DNA from: Clostridia bacterium | Lineage (GTDB): Bacteria; Bacillota; Peptococcia; DRI-13; UBA5745 | Reading direction: 5' to 3' | Assembly (NCBI GenBank): GCA_018434325.1 | Contig: JAHDPO010000001.1 | Coordinates: 1 to 58,404, forward strand | Length of the DNA: 58,404 bases | In this document: positions 15,815 through 24,727 of the stretch, one piece after another | Layout of the letters: the number at the start of each line of letters is the position of its first letter | How positions within the stretch are numbered: the first letter of the stretch is position 1 | Translations under genes and position numbers: made by a program | The notes under the pieces: model-generated | The model's database searches: none | What the model was told of the DNA's origin: nothing | Seen by the model: only the letters and a program-made list of their open reading frames with translations

Positions 15815-16843
15815 ATGGCTAAATTAAAATATCGCCTGATACCCGAAGGCGCCGCCCAGGGCATGGTTCCTATTAATCTGGTTTTCATTGATAAAAAAGA
15901 CATTGACGAGTGCGGTATATTGATGGTTGAGGCCTGCCGCATTATTGCAAAAGAGCTGAATGAACCCGCCGCCATCGACGTTATGGATATGGACGCCATC
16001 ACCGTCACCAGCGACGGCATCCTGGCCGACGGCGCCGTGGTGGCCTTTGCCTCCGCCGATTATGGCGTCGTCAATCGGGAGTTTGGCTTTTTGGGCGTTT
16101 CCGAGATGCCTTATTCGCGCAAGCTGCTGGATGAAGAACCCCACATGAAGCAGTGGGACGCCAATTACCGGGGCAAGCGCCTGTATCGGGGCTCCTACGG
16201 CGATGATATGCGTCCCCGTGATCCTTTGAATGAGCGCCAGACCATCACCGGGCGGATCGCCAACAACAACACCGGCTCCGAGATGATGAACGTGGTGGAT
16301 ATGACGGAGATCCTGACTCCCATGTATGGCATATTGGCCGTCATGCGCGACGGCGAGGTCCTGATCGGCCACAGCGGCCCCGTGATCTCTGTGGGCATCG
16401 GCATGGTGGTCCGGGAACGGGCCGGCCGCATCTTTGGCTGGGGTTATGGAGCCGGCCAAACGGCTCACGCTTCCGGCGACTATGCCAAGACCATCAAGAG
16501 TGACTGCTGGGCCCTCTGCGGCACGAAAGAGGATCTGGCGGAGTATACCATCCGGGCTTTGGAAATCGGCATGATTCCCGGCCGGCACATCGCCTGCTCC
16601 CCCGCCAATCTCTGTCTTGCTCACGCCATGGGCCTGCCCATCGATCTGGACGGTATTTTCGCCAACGCCTGGGAAGAGTTGGAGAGCATCGGCATCACCC
16701 GGGCTGATTTAGAGAAGCCTTGTGATAAGCCCATGAGCCGGGAGGAAGCCATCGCTCATGCCGCCGAAATCATACCCGGCATCGAGGACGGCAAGCGCTT
16801 CAAGGTCTCCGACATCTGCCAGATCCGCTATGCGGAGTGTTAG
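15815..16843 (+). CDS. Uncharacterised 342-residue protein of the importer operon
   Basis: ATG at 15815 is preceded by GGAGGAGG. No family is recognised. It is soluble, acidic and motif-rich: DVMDMDAITVTSDGILADG near 52-70, RIANNNTGSEMMNVVDMTEI near 147-166, a glycine-rich block HSGPVISVGIGMVVRERAG near 188-206, WGYGAGQTAH near 211 and IPGRHIACSPANLCLAHAMG near 252-271 with two cysteines. The dense, conserved-looking Gly/His/Cys blocks suggest an enzyme. It is the largest unnamed product of the operon and the best target for structure prediction. Confidence 0.75.
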   Translation: MAKLKYRLIPEGAAQGMVPINLVFIDKKDIDECGILMVEACRIIAKELNEPAAIDVMDMDAITVTSDGILADGAVVAFASADYGVVNREFGFLGVSEMPYSRKLLDEEPHMKQWDANYRGKRLYRGSYGDDMRPRDPLNERQTITGRIANNNTGSEMMNVVDMTEILTPMYGILAVMRDGEVLIGHSGPVISVGIGMVVRERAGRIFGWGYGAGQTAHASGDYAKTIKSDCWALCGTKEDLAEYTIRALEIGMIPGRHIACSPANLCLAHAMGLPIDLDGIFANAWEELESIGITRADLEKPCDKPMSREEAIAHAAEIIPGIEDGKRFKVSDICQIRYAEC

Positions 16844-16846
16844 AAG

Positions 16847-17209
16847 ATGGAACGCCAGTATATTATTGTCCATGCCGATAAGTCCGTTCTGAAAATTTCC
16901 GGTCTGGCCATTAAAGGGCTGAATACCGCACAGATCGAAAGCATTCTGGGAAGCCGGCTGAAAACCTCTGTCCGCATCATCGGCGTGACAGGCGACGCCC
17001 TTGAAATGGACGTCTATAATATAGATCCGGAGCAGATCCGCCGGGATGAGGCCGGTCTTATCGAGGCCGTATCTCTGGCAGAGGGCATCACGCTGACGGA
17101 CTTAACGAGGATGGTTTGCAGCGAGAAAATCATTGACGTAGACTTCGACTCTATTCCCGATCAGCCCCTCTCCGCCTGTGCCAAGGAAAGGTGGACAAAA
17201 TGGCAATGA
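16847..17209 (+). CDS. Uncharacterised 120-residue protein of the importer operon
   Basis: ATG at 16847 lies 3 nt after the previous stop, with GGAG in the end of that gene as ribosome site. The sequence looks like a small alpha/beta domain (VLKISGLAIKGLNTAQIE, then VRIIGVTGDALEMDVYNI, two-part). Two cysteines occur, near 88 and 110. No family recognised. Its stop overlaps the start of the molybdopterin-binding-like gene, so the two are probably made in fixed ratio. Confidence 0.7.
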   Translation: MERQYIIVHADKSVLKISGLAIKGLNTAQIESILGSRLKTSVRIIGVTGDALEMDVYNIDPEQIRRDEAGLIEAVSLAEGITLTDLTRMVCSEKIIDVDFDSIPDQPLSACAKERWTKWQ

Positions 17210-17763
17210 ACCGCATCTTTATCGCCCCCACCGGTGATGAAATCTTAAACGGCATTGTACGGGACATCGACTCTCCGGAAATTATCAGCCAGAGCCTGGC
17301 CGCCTTTCCCCAGGCGGAGATAACCCGCATTAAACCTATTCCGGACATTGAACATGCTATTTTGGCGACTATCGAGGTCTTGAAAGAGCAACAGCCCGAT
17401 CTGATTATTTTCATCGGCGGCAGCGGCGGCGGTCACCGTTTCAGCAAGTCGCTGAGTGCGGACTATACCCACAGCGCTTTGGAAAAAGCCTTGGACGAAT
17501 ACTCGTCTTATGAGATTTACGGCAAAAACGGCCATATGTGGTGCAAGCTGGTCATCGGCAAGCTGGTCATTGGGCAACTGGACATCGGGCAAAAGAAAGA
17601 TACCATTTTGCTCAACGTACCCGGTCCCTATGTTGAGGCAAAAGCTGCTTACGGGGCTTTTTTAAAAAGCATGACCTCAGGTCTTAATTTAAAAGAAATC
17701 AATCGTGCCATGGCCGAGGCGGTGCTGACTTTATACCCGGATCAGACCGAACAGCCGGTATGA
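17200..17763 (+). CDS. MoaB/CinA-type molybdopterin-binding-like domain protein
   Basis: 187 residues from the ATG at 17200. The opening FIAPTGDEILNGIVRD (residues 7-22) resembles the TGDE block of MogA/MoeA/CinA domains and FIGGSGGGHR (71-80) resembles their TGG(T/S)G nucleotide-binding loop, so the fold is probably the molybdopterin-binding type. It lacks the extra domains of MoeA or CinA. A short internal repeat (KLVIGKLVIGQLDIGQK, near 123-139) is unusual. In this operon it may bind a nucleotide-like cofactor; a link to the nickel-pincer nucleotide of LarA is speculation. Confidence 0.65.
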   Translation: MAMNRIFIAPTGDEILNGIVRDIDSPEIISQSLAAFPQAEITRIKPIPDIEHAILATIEVLKEQQPDLIIFIGGSGGGHRFSKSLSADYTHSALEKALDEYSSYEIYGKNGHMWCKLVIGKLVIGQLDIGQKKDTILLNVPGPYVEAKAAYGAFLKSMTSGLNLKEINRAMAEAVLTLYPDQTEQPV

Positions 17764-18359
17764 GCGGCTGTGAATATGAAGGCGTAGCCTTGCGCATCGC
17801 CGCCCGGGACGGTCTGCAGATTGCCGCCGGCGGCATCTGCCAAAAGGGCTGGGGGGCTTATTGGCGGCAGCGGTTCCAACGGCTGGAGCGGCTGGGTCTC
17901 CATACGGCCTATGACGTCTGCGACGTGGACCAGATACTGGCCCTGGCGCTGACCAGCCTCAGTACCGCCAGCCTGCTGCTGGCAGGGGCCTCCGCTTATG
18001 CACCGGGCCTTCAGAAAACCCGCGGCCTCAGCAGCGGCGGCGTCCTGGGTGATCCCCGGCAGGAAAGCAGCTCCGCTGAGGACAGCTGCCAGATGCTCTC
18101 CCACGGCTTTTCCATGTACACCGCAGCCGGCGGGCCGGGCCTGGCCGCCATTGCGGACTTTGCCACCCTGCGGGAGCTGGCCCAGCGGGGAAAGGATGAT
18201 TTTCTGTACTGCGGCGGCAGGAATTGGCAAGCACTGCTGCAGCAATATCAGGTGGATACCGGCATCCTGGTTTTAGACGGAACAGGGGTTGGGCCAGGCT
18301 GCTTATCCGTCTTTTGCCGGGGTTGTCCGGAAACCATTTTGTTAGAAAAGGAGACGTAG
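17760..18359 (+). CDS. Uncharacterised 199-residue protein of the importer operon
   Basis: Starts by ATGA overlap with the preceding gene. No family recognised. Rich in Gly, Ala, Ser and Cys (about seven cysteines, including CDVDQ, DSCQM, YCGG and CRGC near the end), with a hydrophobic stretch ALALTSLSTASLLLAGASAY near 60-80 that could be a buried helix or a weak membrane segment. The C-terminal CLSVFCRGCPE could bind metal. The LarA-like gene begins 3 nt after its stop. Confidence 0.65.
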   Translation: MSGCEYEGVALRIAARDGLQIAAGGICQKGWGAYWRQRFQRLERLGLHTAYDVCDVDQILALALTSLSTASLLLAGASAYAPGLQKTRGLSSGGVLGDPRQESSSAEDSCQMLSHGFSMYTAAGGPGLAAIADFATLRELAQRGKDDFLYCGGRNWQALLQQYQVDTGILVLDGTGVGPGCLSVFCRGCPETILLEKET

Positions 18360-18362
18360 AAA

Positions 18363-19634
18363 ATGTCCGGTATTACAAAACTGGTTGAGCATGCGAAAAT
18401 CCCCCGCTTTGTAAAGGTCCGGCAGTATTTTCCCCATAATGAGCTGGCGGAAGAGCAAATTGTTCGTCTTATCAAAGAGAATTTCCGGCGTCCGGAGCTG
18501 AAAGAACGTATAAAAGAAGGCCAGCGCATCTGCATCACTGCCGGCAGCCGTGGCCTGTCCAATATTGTTTTGATCCTTCGGGAATTGGTGAACCAGGTAA
18601 AGGCCTTGGGCGCCCAGCCCTTTATCATCCCCGCTATGGGCAGCCACGGCGGAGCTACGGCTGAAGGCCAGCTGGATATCCTGGCCAGCTATCACATTAC
18701 AGAGGCTTCCATGGGCTGTCCCATCTATTCTTCAATGGAGACGGTTGTCGTCAGCCAGGTCAACGGTCTCGCCGTCAACCTGGATAAGTATGCCGACGAA
18801 GCAGACGGCATCATCGTCGTGAACCGCATCAAGGCCCACACCGGCTTTAAAGGCGTCTATGAAAGCGGTCTGATGAAGATGATCACCATTGGTTTGGGCA
18901 AGCAAAAAGGCGCCTACCTCGCCCATTCCGCCGGCGACGATAACATGCCGGAGCGGTTGTTCCTCATCGGCAGCGAGATGATCAAAAAACGTAATATTAT
19001 CCTGGGCGTGGGGCTATTGGAAAACGCCTTCGACCAAACGTATAAAATCGCTTTTTTGCCCGGCGGGCAAATTCCCGAAGAGGAGCCTAAGCTGCTACTG
19101 GAGGCCAAAGCCGCCATGGGCAGAATCTTCCTTGACGCCTGTGATGTGCTGGTGCTTCAGAAGATCGGCAAAAACTACAGCGGCGGTGGTATGGATACCA
19201 ATGTAGTGGGCCGCTCCCGTCTGCCTATCGGCATCAAATCCGAGAGAATGGCTATTTTTGAGCTCAGCGCCGAATCCCACGGCAATGCCACCGGCATGGG
19301 CCGGGCGGACGTAGCCACCAGGAAATTTCTTAGCCAGCTTTCCTTTGACGCCACCTATCCTAACGCCGTCACCGACCACGACAGTTCGACCTATAAGATC
19401 CCTCTGATTGTGGACAATGAGCGGGAAGCTATGCAAACGGCCATGGCCATTTGCCTGAATATCGATTACGAAAATCCCAGAATTATTATTTTGAAAAACT
19501 CTCTGGAAATCGAAGATATCCTGATTTCCGAAGCCCTGGTTCCCGAAGCGAAGCTCCAGGAAAATCTCACGATGATGAGCCAGCCCTTCGACCTGGAATT
19601 TGACGATGAGGGTAATCTTTGTACAATGCTTTAA
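18363..19634 (+). CDS. LarA-like (DUF2088-type) protein closing the importer operon
   Basis: 423 residues; AAGGAG lies 9 nt before ATG. It belongs to the same divergent LarA-like subgroup as 386-1642. Candidate cofactor and catalytic residues are H95 (PAMGSHGG), H159 (RIKAHTGF), K172 (GLMKMITIGLG) and H188, with the LarA K-to-H spacing of 16. A later GGGMDTNVVGRSRLP block is also shared with the first copy (GTGMDTKVVGR). The position at the end of a lyase-plus-importer operon suggests racemisation or epimerisation of a 2-hydroxyacid formed from the imported compound. No LarB, LarC or LarE maturation gene is present in the window. Confidence 0.75.
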   Translation: MSGITKLVEHAKIPRFVKVRQYFPHNELAEEQIVRLIKENFRRPELKERIKEGQRICITAGSRGLSNIVLILRELVNQVKALGAQPFIIPAMGSHGGATAEGQLDILASYHITEASMGCPIYSSMETVVVSQVNGLAVNLDKYADEADGIIVVNRIKAHTGFKGVYESGLMKMITIGLGKQKGAYLAHSAGDDNMPERLFLIGSEMIKKRNIILGVGLLENAFDQTYKIAFLPGGQIPEEEPKLLLEAKAAMGRIFLDACDVLVLQKIGKNYSGGGMDTNVVGRSRLPIGIKSERMAIFELSAESHGNATGMGRADVATRKFLSQLSFDATYPNAVTDHDSSTYKIPLIVDNEREAMQTAMAICLNIDYENPRIIILKNSLEIEDILISEALVPEAKLQENLTMMSQPFDLEFDDEGNLCTML

Positions 19635-22093
19635 GTGATCTTTCCATAAATATCGTCATAGATGGAACCATAAATTTTTATTTTGGCCGCCTTACAGGTA
19701 TGAAGACCCTGAAGGCCGGCCCCTTCTACTTTCACCAATAGCTGAAACTCCCCGTCCGGCAGATCCGGCTTCGTATAAAACCAGGGTTTTTGACTGATGC
19801 TGCCATCGTGATACGTATGCTCCGCAACCGGCAGCTGCCATAAGCTCCGGCCGGTTTGCTTATCGTCTTGCTTTTTCTCCAGGGCGATGGCTTTTACGAA
19901 AACGCCCCGGGTATCGTAGAGCTCCGCCGTTACTTTGTCCGGTCCTGTCAGCACCCCGCCGATGGCCTCAGCCTTGGCGGGTATTTTTGTTTCCCAATCC
20001 GTCTGATAGACAGTCTCCACCTGCAAGGTGAAGCCTGCTCCCGCTCTCGTAACCTGGTTAGGATCCCAGCCTTTTTTTCGGGCATAGGGTATGATCTCCC
20101 AAGCGCCCCGGCCATCCCGGTCCTCGACAGCCGGCTTTGCCGGATCAGGCAGCCTGCCCTGGCCGGTATAGAGGGTGACGGCAGCAGACAGACTCTCTTT
20201 GTAGGGTACCTCCACATAATGATAAATAGGGCTGTTGTAATCCGTGTAAGTGCTGGTTGAACAGCTTGTCCCCGCCGGCGTCGTATGACAGCTGGTGCGG
20301 GATCTGGTTTGATAGCCGGCCAATACGGCATAGGTCACTGTCCAATCTCCCTTTTCCTTGACTGCGGCGCAATCGATTTTGGCCGGGAGCCTGCCGATTT
20401 GAATATAAGTCCAACGGCGGTTATTGCTTTCGTCAAGATCAAGCAGCCCTTCCGGCGGCTCCACCCAAACCTCGGCCCGCAGGGGCCCCGGCTTTGCCGC
20501 TCCCGGCCAGCGATAATCCAGCTTAAGACTGGCTTTGCTCTCAATATCCAGCCGCTGGCGATGAAGAACCCGGCCATCCTGAGCCCAGCAAATCAGGGCC
20601 TGCTTCACGTCCTCCTCCCCCAGATTGACCACCTCAGCCTGCCACAGCTGCTCTTGCCCCGGCAGCACATCAGCCGCCGCCAAAAACTCCCTGACAGCCA
20701 AATCGGTAGTGACCTCCAACTCCTGCCCCTTGCCCAGATAGGCATGGAGAACACCTGCTCCGTCGGTCAGCAGCAAGTAGTTTTCCCCGATGATGGGCTC
20801 CGGCGCTTTGAGGCCGGCGGGAGCATAGGGCAGCATAATCTCTTTAAGAAGTTTGCCCTGCTCATCCATGAACCCGCTAACCGGCCGCAACGTCCCGGCA
20901 TCCAGCAGCCGGGTATGGCCGGAAGCTTCATAAACCAGCAGGAATTCCCTGTCACTGTCTGCCGGCTGCCAATAGACAACATTGGAACAAAGCTGGCTGT
21001 CAAAGGCCAAGGTCAGAGCTATGGCGCCGCTTTCTTTATCGTAGGCGGCCAAAAGGCCGCTTTTGGCGCCGTACTGGCGGATAGGCAAATAAACGTATTG
21101 GCTGCCCAGGGCCGGCGAATTCAAATTATAGCTGCCGGCATTGCCCGGCGGCGGCGTCTGCCAAAGCAGCTGAAAACCGCTGCCGCCGGCGCTGTCATAA
21201 CAGTACAGATGACCCTGCCGGTCCGCCAGATAAAGCCGTTTGCCTTCTGCCGCCGGCGAGCCGGGTATGCCCCTTGGCGTCCGGGGGCAATCCTGCCACT
21301 CCTTTTCTGCCGCCAAATCATAGCAGATCAGCAGATTCTCTTCCTCACCGCCGGCGCCGGCAGCGATGTTTTGGGTGGCCACCACCAAATCCCCCACCAA
21401 GAGAGGACTGCCGGTAACCTCGCCGCGAGCCCGGCGACAGTAGGTCACCTGACTCTTTAGCCCCTGATCCTCCAAGAGGAAAAAACCGTTATCGGCATAC
21501 TGGCCGGGCCTTTCCGTCTGATCACCGTTAGCCGTGCCGATAGCCAGCAGAGTTCTGCCCCGGTGATTGACCACCAAGGGGCTGGCCGTCACCCGGTAAT
21601 GGAGCTCCGGCCGGCCACCGGCACTGAGGATAAGATAATCCTCCTGCCATAAAGGCTCCAGGCTTTCCGGGTCCAAAGCCCAAAGCCGGTGATCTCTGGT
21701 CGCCTGGTATATTCTTTCCCCAAATACCGTATGGGCAAAGGTCGGGCTGGAGCCTGAAGGCAAAGGGCTATCACTTAAAACCGGCGATTGGGCTTTGACG
21801 CCGCCCTCCATATCCAGCCGCAGAAGACGGCCGCCGGCCTGTACGTAGATGCGGCCGCCGCAGACAATGGGCTGGCTTTCCACTTCCCCACCCAGATCGG
21901 TCTGCCATTTTTTTTGAAAGGGAAATCCCGTCTCCGCCAGACTATCGACGATCCGCCGGCTGTTTTGCTGGTCGACGCCAAAGCGGGGCACCGCACCCCG
22001 CAAAGGGCCGGCCGCCGGGCCGGTAATCAAGACGGCAATCAATATAACAAACAGGGCAGCAGACATTAACGGACCTCTGCCGCTTTGCTTCAT
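19631..22093 (-). CDS. Exported PQQ-type beta-propeller protein with CARDB-like region
   Basis: 820 residues from the ATG at 22093, which overlaps the stop of the upstream gene (ATGA) and follows AAGGAGG. A signal sequence or N-anchor (about 8-30) is followed by a long region of BamB/PQQ-type blades, seen as repeated short blocks such as GGRIYVQAGGRLLRLD, GERIYQATRDHRLWALD and GKRLYLADRQGHLYCYD. After about residue 470 comes a part resembling CARDB adhesion domains (VVNLGEEDVKQALICW ... DESNNRRWTYIQ), then a Cys/Thr/Tyr-rich segment. Probably an extracellular scaffold or binding protein, not a dehydrogenase. Its 3' end overlaps the convergent LarA-like gene by 4 nt. Confidence 0.75.
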   Translation of the reverse strand: MKQSGRGPLMSAALFVILIAVLITGPAAGPLRGAVPRFGVDQQNSRRIVDSLAETGFPFQKKWQTDLGGEVESQPIVCGGRIYVQAGGRLLRLDMEGGVKAQSPVLSDSPLPSGSSPTFAHTVFGERIYQATRDHRLWALDPESLEPLWQEDYLILSAGGRPELHYRVTASPLVVNHRGRTLLAIGTANGDQTERPGQYADNGFFLLEDQGLKSQVTYCRRARGEVTGSPLLVGDLVVATQNIAAGAGGEEENLLICYDLAAEKEWQDCPRTPRGIPGSPAAEGKRLYLADRQGHLYCYDSAGGSGFQLLWQTPPPGNAGSYNLNSPALGSQYVYLPIRQYGAKSGLLAAYDKESGAIALTLAFDSQLCSNVVYWQPADSDREFLLVYEASGHTRLLDAGTLRPVSGFMDEQGKLLKEIMLPYAPAGLKAPEPIIGENYLLLTDGAGVLHAYLGKGQELEVTTDLAVREFLAAADVLPGQEQLWQAEVVNLGEEDVKQALICWAQDGRVLHRQRLDIESKASLKLDYRWPGAAKPGPLRAEVWVEPPEGLLDLDESNNRRWTYIQIGRLPAKIDCAAVKEKGDWTVTYAVLAGYQTRSRTSCHTTPAGTSCSTSTYTDYNSPIYHYVEVPYKESLSAAVTLYTGQGRLPDPAKPAVEDRDGRGAWEIIPYARKKGWDPNQVTRAGAGFTLQVETVYQTDWETKIPAKAEAIGGVLTGPDKVTAELYDTRGVFVKAIALEKKQDDKQTGRSLWQLPVAEHTYHDGSISQKPWFYTKPDLPDGEFQLLVKVEGAGLQGLHTCKAAKIKIYGSIYDDIYGKIT

Positions 22094-22830
22094 GGCGCCT
22101 CCTTCAGCAAAGCGCAAGGCTCACAGCCCTCAGCCAACAGCTGCTTCCAGCTGTCGGGAGGCAGGAGCCGCCGCCAGCCGGGATAGGTATCCTGAATATC
22201 CACCAACTGCTCCGGCTCCAGCCAGGCTACCTTATAAGCAAAGGTCTCCAGCAAAACCCGCAGGGGCAAATATACTCTGCCTTCTTTCATCATCGCAGGC
22301 ACATCCAAAGGATAGCCTCCCGTTTGGCCGCCGGCCTCAATAACCTCATAGCTGCTTTCTCCCGGCCGAAAAATCACCTGCCGGCCCTTTTGATCCGTCA
22401 CTACGGCCTGCCGATTCTCCTCCTGCCAGCTTACCCGGCATTGCACATATTCGCTTTCCAACAAGGCCCGCAGAGGCACTAAGACCCGGCCTTTTTCCAA
22501 AAGCGGCTGCCGGTCGGGAAAATCAACTTCCTGACCGTCCACCCGCACCCGGATACCTTGACCTGCCCGCCTTGCCCCGGCCAACTCCTCCGCCATCCGG
22601 GGTGTCAGGCCCGATACTGCCTGGCCGTCGGCTGCCGTCACTCCCCATACGGTATTTTCGTAACCGGGCAAAAGCTGTCCGGCTTCCGCTGAAGCGCCCC
22701 TTTCCTGATTTGCTTCTATCGCTGTGCCGCTCTCCCCATTTACATCAGCCGCCGCCAGCTGATTGCCAATAAAAAAGCAACCGCTAAATACGACAATTGC
22801 CAGTAAAATACGCCAAGTTCTTCCTTCCAT
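22090..22830 (-). CDS. Exported protein with copper-amine-oxidase-N-like (stalk) domains
   Basis: 246 residues from the ATG at 22830, 9 nt after a GGAAGGGGG ribosome site. An N-terminal signal segment (RILLAIVVFSGCFFIGNQLA, about 6-25) precedes two copies of the motif found in copper amine oxidase N-like domains of Bacillota surface proteins (RVLVPLRALLESEY near 120 and RVYLPLRVLLETFAYKVAW near 195). These domains are structural or peptidoglycan-associated, with no copper chemistry implied. Overlap with the beta-propeller gene indicates that the two act together at the cell surface. A strong operator palindrome sits on its promoter. Confidence 0.8.
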   Translation of the reverse strand: MEGRTWRILLAIVVFSGCFFIGNQLAAADVNGESGTAIEANQERGASAEAGQLLPGYENTVWGVTAADGQAVSGLTPRMAEELAGARRAGQGIRVRVDGQEVDFPDRQPLLEKGRVLVPLRALLESEYVQCRVSWQEENRQAVVTDQKGRQVIFRPGESSYEVIEAGGQTGGYPLDVPAMMKEGRVYLPLRVLLETFAYKVAWLEPEQLVDIQDTYPGWRRLLPPDSWKQLLAEGCEPCALLKEAP

Positions 22831-22866
22831 ATATCTATTCCCCCTTCCTATTTCATTATTTACCAT

Positions 22867-22906
22867 ATAATACCATTTATCTCTATTTCTGGCAAGAGAT
22901 AAATGG
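22867..22906 (-). promoter_or_regulatory. Promoter and long operator of the surface-protein pair
   Basis: Minus strand: -35 TTGCCA (22890-22895), 17-nt spacer, -10 TATTAT (22867-22872). The inverted repeat CCATTTATCTC-N12-GAGATAAATGG (22873-22906, perfect 11-bp arms) covers the spacer and -35, a classic repressor position. Confidence 0.7.
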
Positions 22907-22932
22907 CTAGACTCCAACGAAATTTCTTTCCA

Positions 22933-22961
22933 TTGGAATCAACAAATATTTGGTATATAAT
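22933..22961 (+). promoter_or_regulatory. Promoter of the sigma-54 activator gene
   Basis: -35 TTGGAA (22933-22938), 17-nt spacer, -10 TATAAT (22956-22961, consensus). The operator at 22873-22906 lies just upstream and may affect both divergent genes. Confidence 0.7.
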
Positions 22962-22992
22962 GAAGTTAATTGATTTCCAGGAGGTACACCCC

Positions 22993-24717
22993 ATGTCACC
23001 TGACTTTTCCCGGCAATTTCTCTTGGCCCTGGCCAATACTTTTTTGCACGGCGTCCTGATCGTCGATCCTTCAGGCGCTATCCTTGTGATCAACCAAGCC
23101 TTTGAGGAAATCCTGCAGGTAAAAGAAAAAGATGTCCTGGGTATGGACATCCAATCGGTGGTGCCTAAATGCCAATTAAAGCGGGTGATGGCCGCCGGCC
23201 TGCCCAGCACCAATAATATTTATAAGATGAACGGCCGCATCTATAAAGCCAATTATTTTCCCCTGAAAATTGAGGAGGCTTTATTGGGCGGCGTGGCGGT
23301 CTTCTATGATATCACCACCACGGAGAAGATCAGCAGCGAATTGACAGCCGTCAATACCTATAAATCCATTCTCGAAACCATCCTGCAAAATGTCACCGAG
23401 GGTATCGTGGTCGTGAATAAGGAAGGCAATATTCTGATGTTTAACGGCGCCTACGCCGACTTCCTGGCCATCTCGCCGGAAAAAGCTCTGGGCAAGCCGA
23501 TTTCTGAGGTTTTTCCCGACAGCCGGGTCACGGAGGTCATGGAAAAAGGCATATCCAATATCAGCATGGTGCAAAAAATCGGCGACCACAATGCCGTCGT
23601 CAAAAGCATGCCCATCAAAATCGACGACGAAGTAGTGGCCGGGGTCAGCAACATCTGGTTTCGGGATTTAAAAGATATGCAGCACCTTTACCGCCATCTG
23701 TCAAGCTTAGAGGACGAGCTGGCTTACTATAAAGAAGAATTGCGCCGCAAGCAGGGCAGCAAATATACGTTGAACCATATCATCGGCAAAAGTTCCGCCA
23801 TCGCCACTTTGAAGCATTGGATTCAGACGGCGGGCCGTTCCCCTTCCACCGTATTGATTCTCGGTGAAAGCGGCACCGGCAAGGAGCTGGTGGCCCATTC
23901 CATCCACGATTCCTCGGGCCGCCGCCATCAGCCCTTCGTGCGCATCAACTGCGCCGCCATCCCCGAAGCCATACTGGAATCGGAGCTTTTTGGCTATGCC
24001 GGCGGCGCTTTTACCGGCTCCCAGAAAGGCGGCAAAATCGGCAAGTTTGAAATGGCCGACAAAGGCACCGTGTTTTTAGATGAAATCGGCGACATGTCCT
24101 TTCATATGCAGGCAAAGCTGCTGCGCTTCCTGCAGGAAAAAGAATTTGAGCGTCTGGGCGAAAACAAAATGCGCCAGGTGGATGTGCGGGTCATTGCCGC
24201 CACCAACCAAAACCTGGCCCAAAAAATCATCGACGGCACCTTCCGGGAGGATTTGTTTTACCGCCTGCAAGTAGTCACCATCGACATGCCGCCTTTGCGG
24301 CAGCATAAGGAAGATATTCCTCTGCTCTTCAGTCATTTTACGGAAAAATACAGCCGGGAGCTGCTTTTGCCGCAGCCGCAGATCACGCCTCAATCCATGG
24401 CACTGCTGGAAGCCTACCACTGGCCCGGCAACGTGCGGCAGCTGGAAAATGCGGCGGAGCGGGCCTGCAACCTCTTGGGCAGCCGGGGGGAAATCACCCC
24501 GGATATGCTGCCCTCCTATCTGCAGCAGCCGGCCTCTGCCGCCGCCATTCCCGGCAGCAATTCCTTTGACCTGTCTGCCAGCAAGCAGGAAGCAGAAAAA
24601 GCCAGCGTTTTGCTGGCTTTGGAAAAAAGCGGCGGCAACCGGACGCAGGCAGCTGCGCTCCTGGGCATCACCCGTACCGCCTTATATCAGAAACTAAAGA
24701 AATATCAGATCAGCTGA
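22993..24717 (+). CDS. Sigma-54-dependent transcriptional activator with two PAS domains
   Basis: 574 residues from the ATG at 22993 with AGGAGG 8 nt upstream. Two PAS domains (about 10-105 and 120-225) and a coiled-coil linker (about 232-255) precede a complete AAA+ domain with Walker A GESGTGKE (near 290), the sigma-54 contact loop GAFTGS (near 338), Walker B FLDEIGDM and the R-finger region LFYRL. The C-terminal Fis-type helix-turn-helix is NRTQAAALLGITRTALYQKL. There is no receiver domain, so it probably senses a small molecule through PAS. The divergent sigma-54 promoters at 27.7-27.9 kb are the nearest likely targets; a third sits before the decarboxylase operon. Confidence 0.93.
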   Translation: MSPDFSRQFLLALANTFLHGVLIVDPSGAILVINQAFEEILQVKEKDVLGMDIQSVVPKCQLKRVMAAGLPSTNNIYKMNGRIYKANYFPLKIEEALLGGVAVFYDITTTEKISSELTAVNTYKSILETILQNVTEGIVVVNKEGNILMFNGAYADFLAISPEKALGKPISEVFPDSRVTEVMEKGISNISMVQKIGDHNAVVKSMPIKIDDEVVAGVSNIWFRDLKDMQHLYRHLSSLEDELAYYKEELRRKQGSKYTLNHIIGKSSAIATLKHWIQTAGRSPSTVLILGESGTGKELVAHSIHDSSGRRHQPFVRINCAAIPEAILESELFGYAGGAFTGSQKGGKIGKFEMADKGTVFLDEIGDMSFHMQAKLLRFLQEKEFERLGENKMRQVDVRVIAATNQNLAQKIIDGTFREDLFYRLQVVTIDMPPLRQHKEDIPLLFSHFTEKYSRELLLPQPQITPQSMALLEAYHWPGNVRQLENAAERACNLLGSRGEITPDMLPSYLQQPASAAAIPGSNSFDLSASKQEAEKASVLLALEKSGGNRTQAAALLGITRTALYQKLKKYQIS

Positions 24718-24727
24718 CGGCCCAATC

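Noticed and set aside
20285-21460. 391-codon plus-strand open frame opposite the beta-propeller gene
   Set aside because: It is antisense to a clear exported propeller protein, has no ribosome site and its product shows no recognisable motif; GC-rich codons on the true strand keep the opposite frame open.
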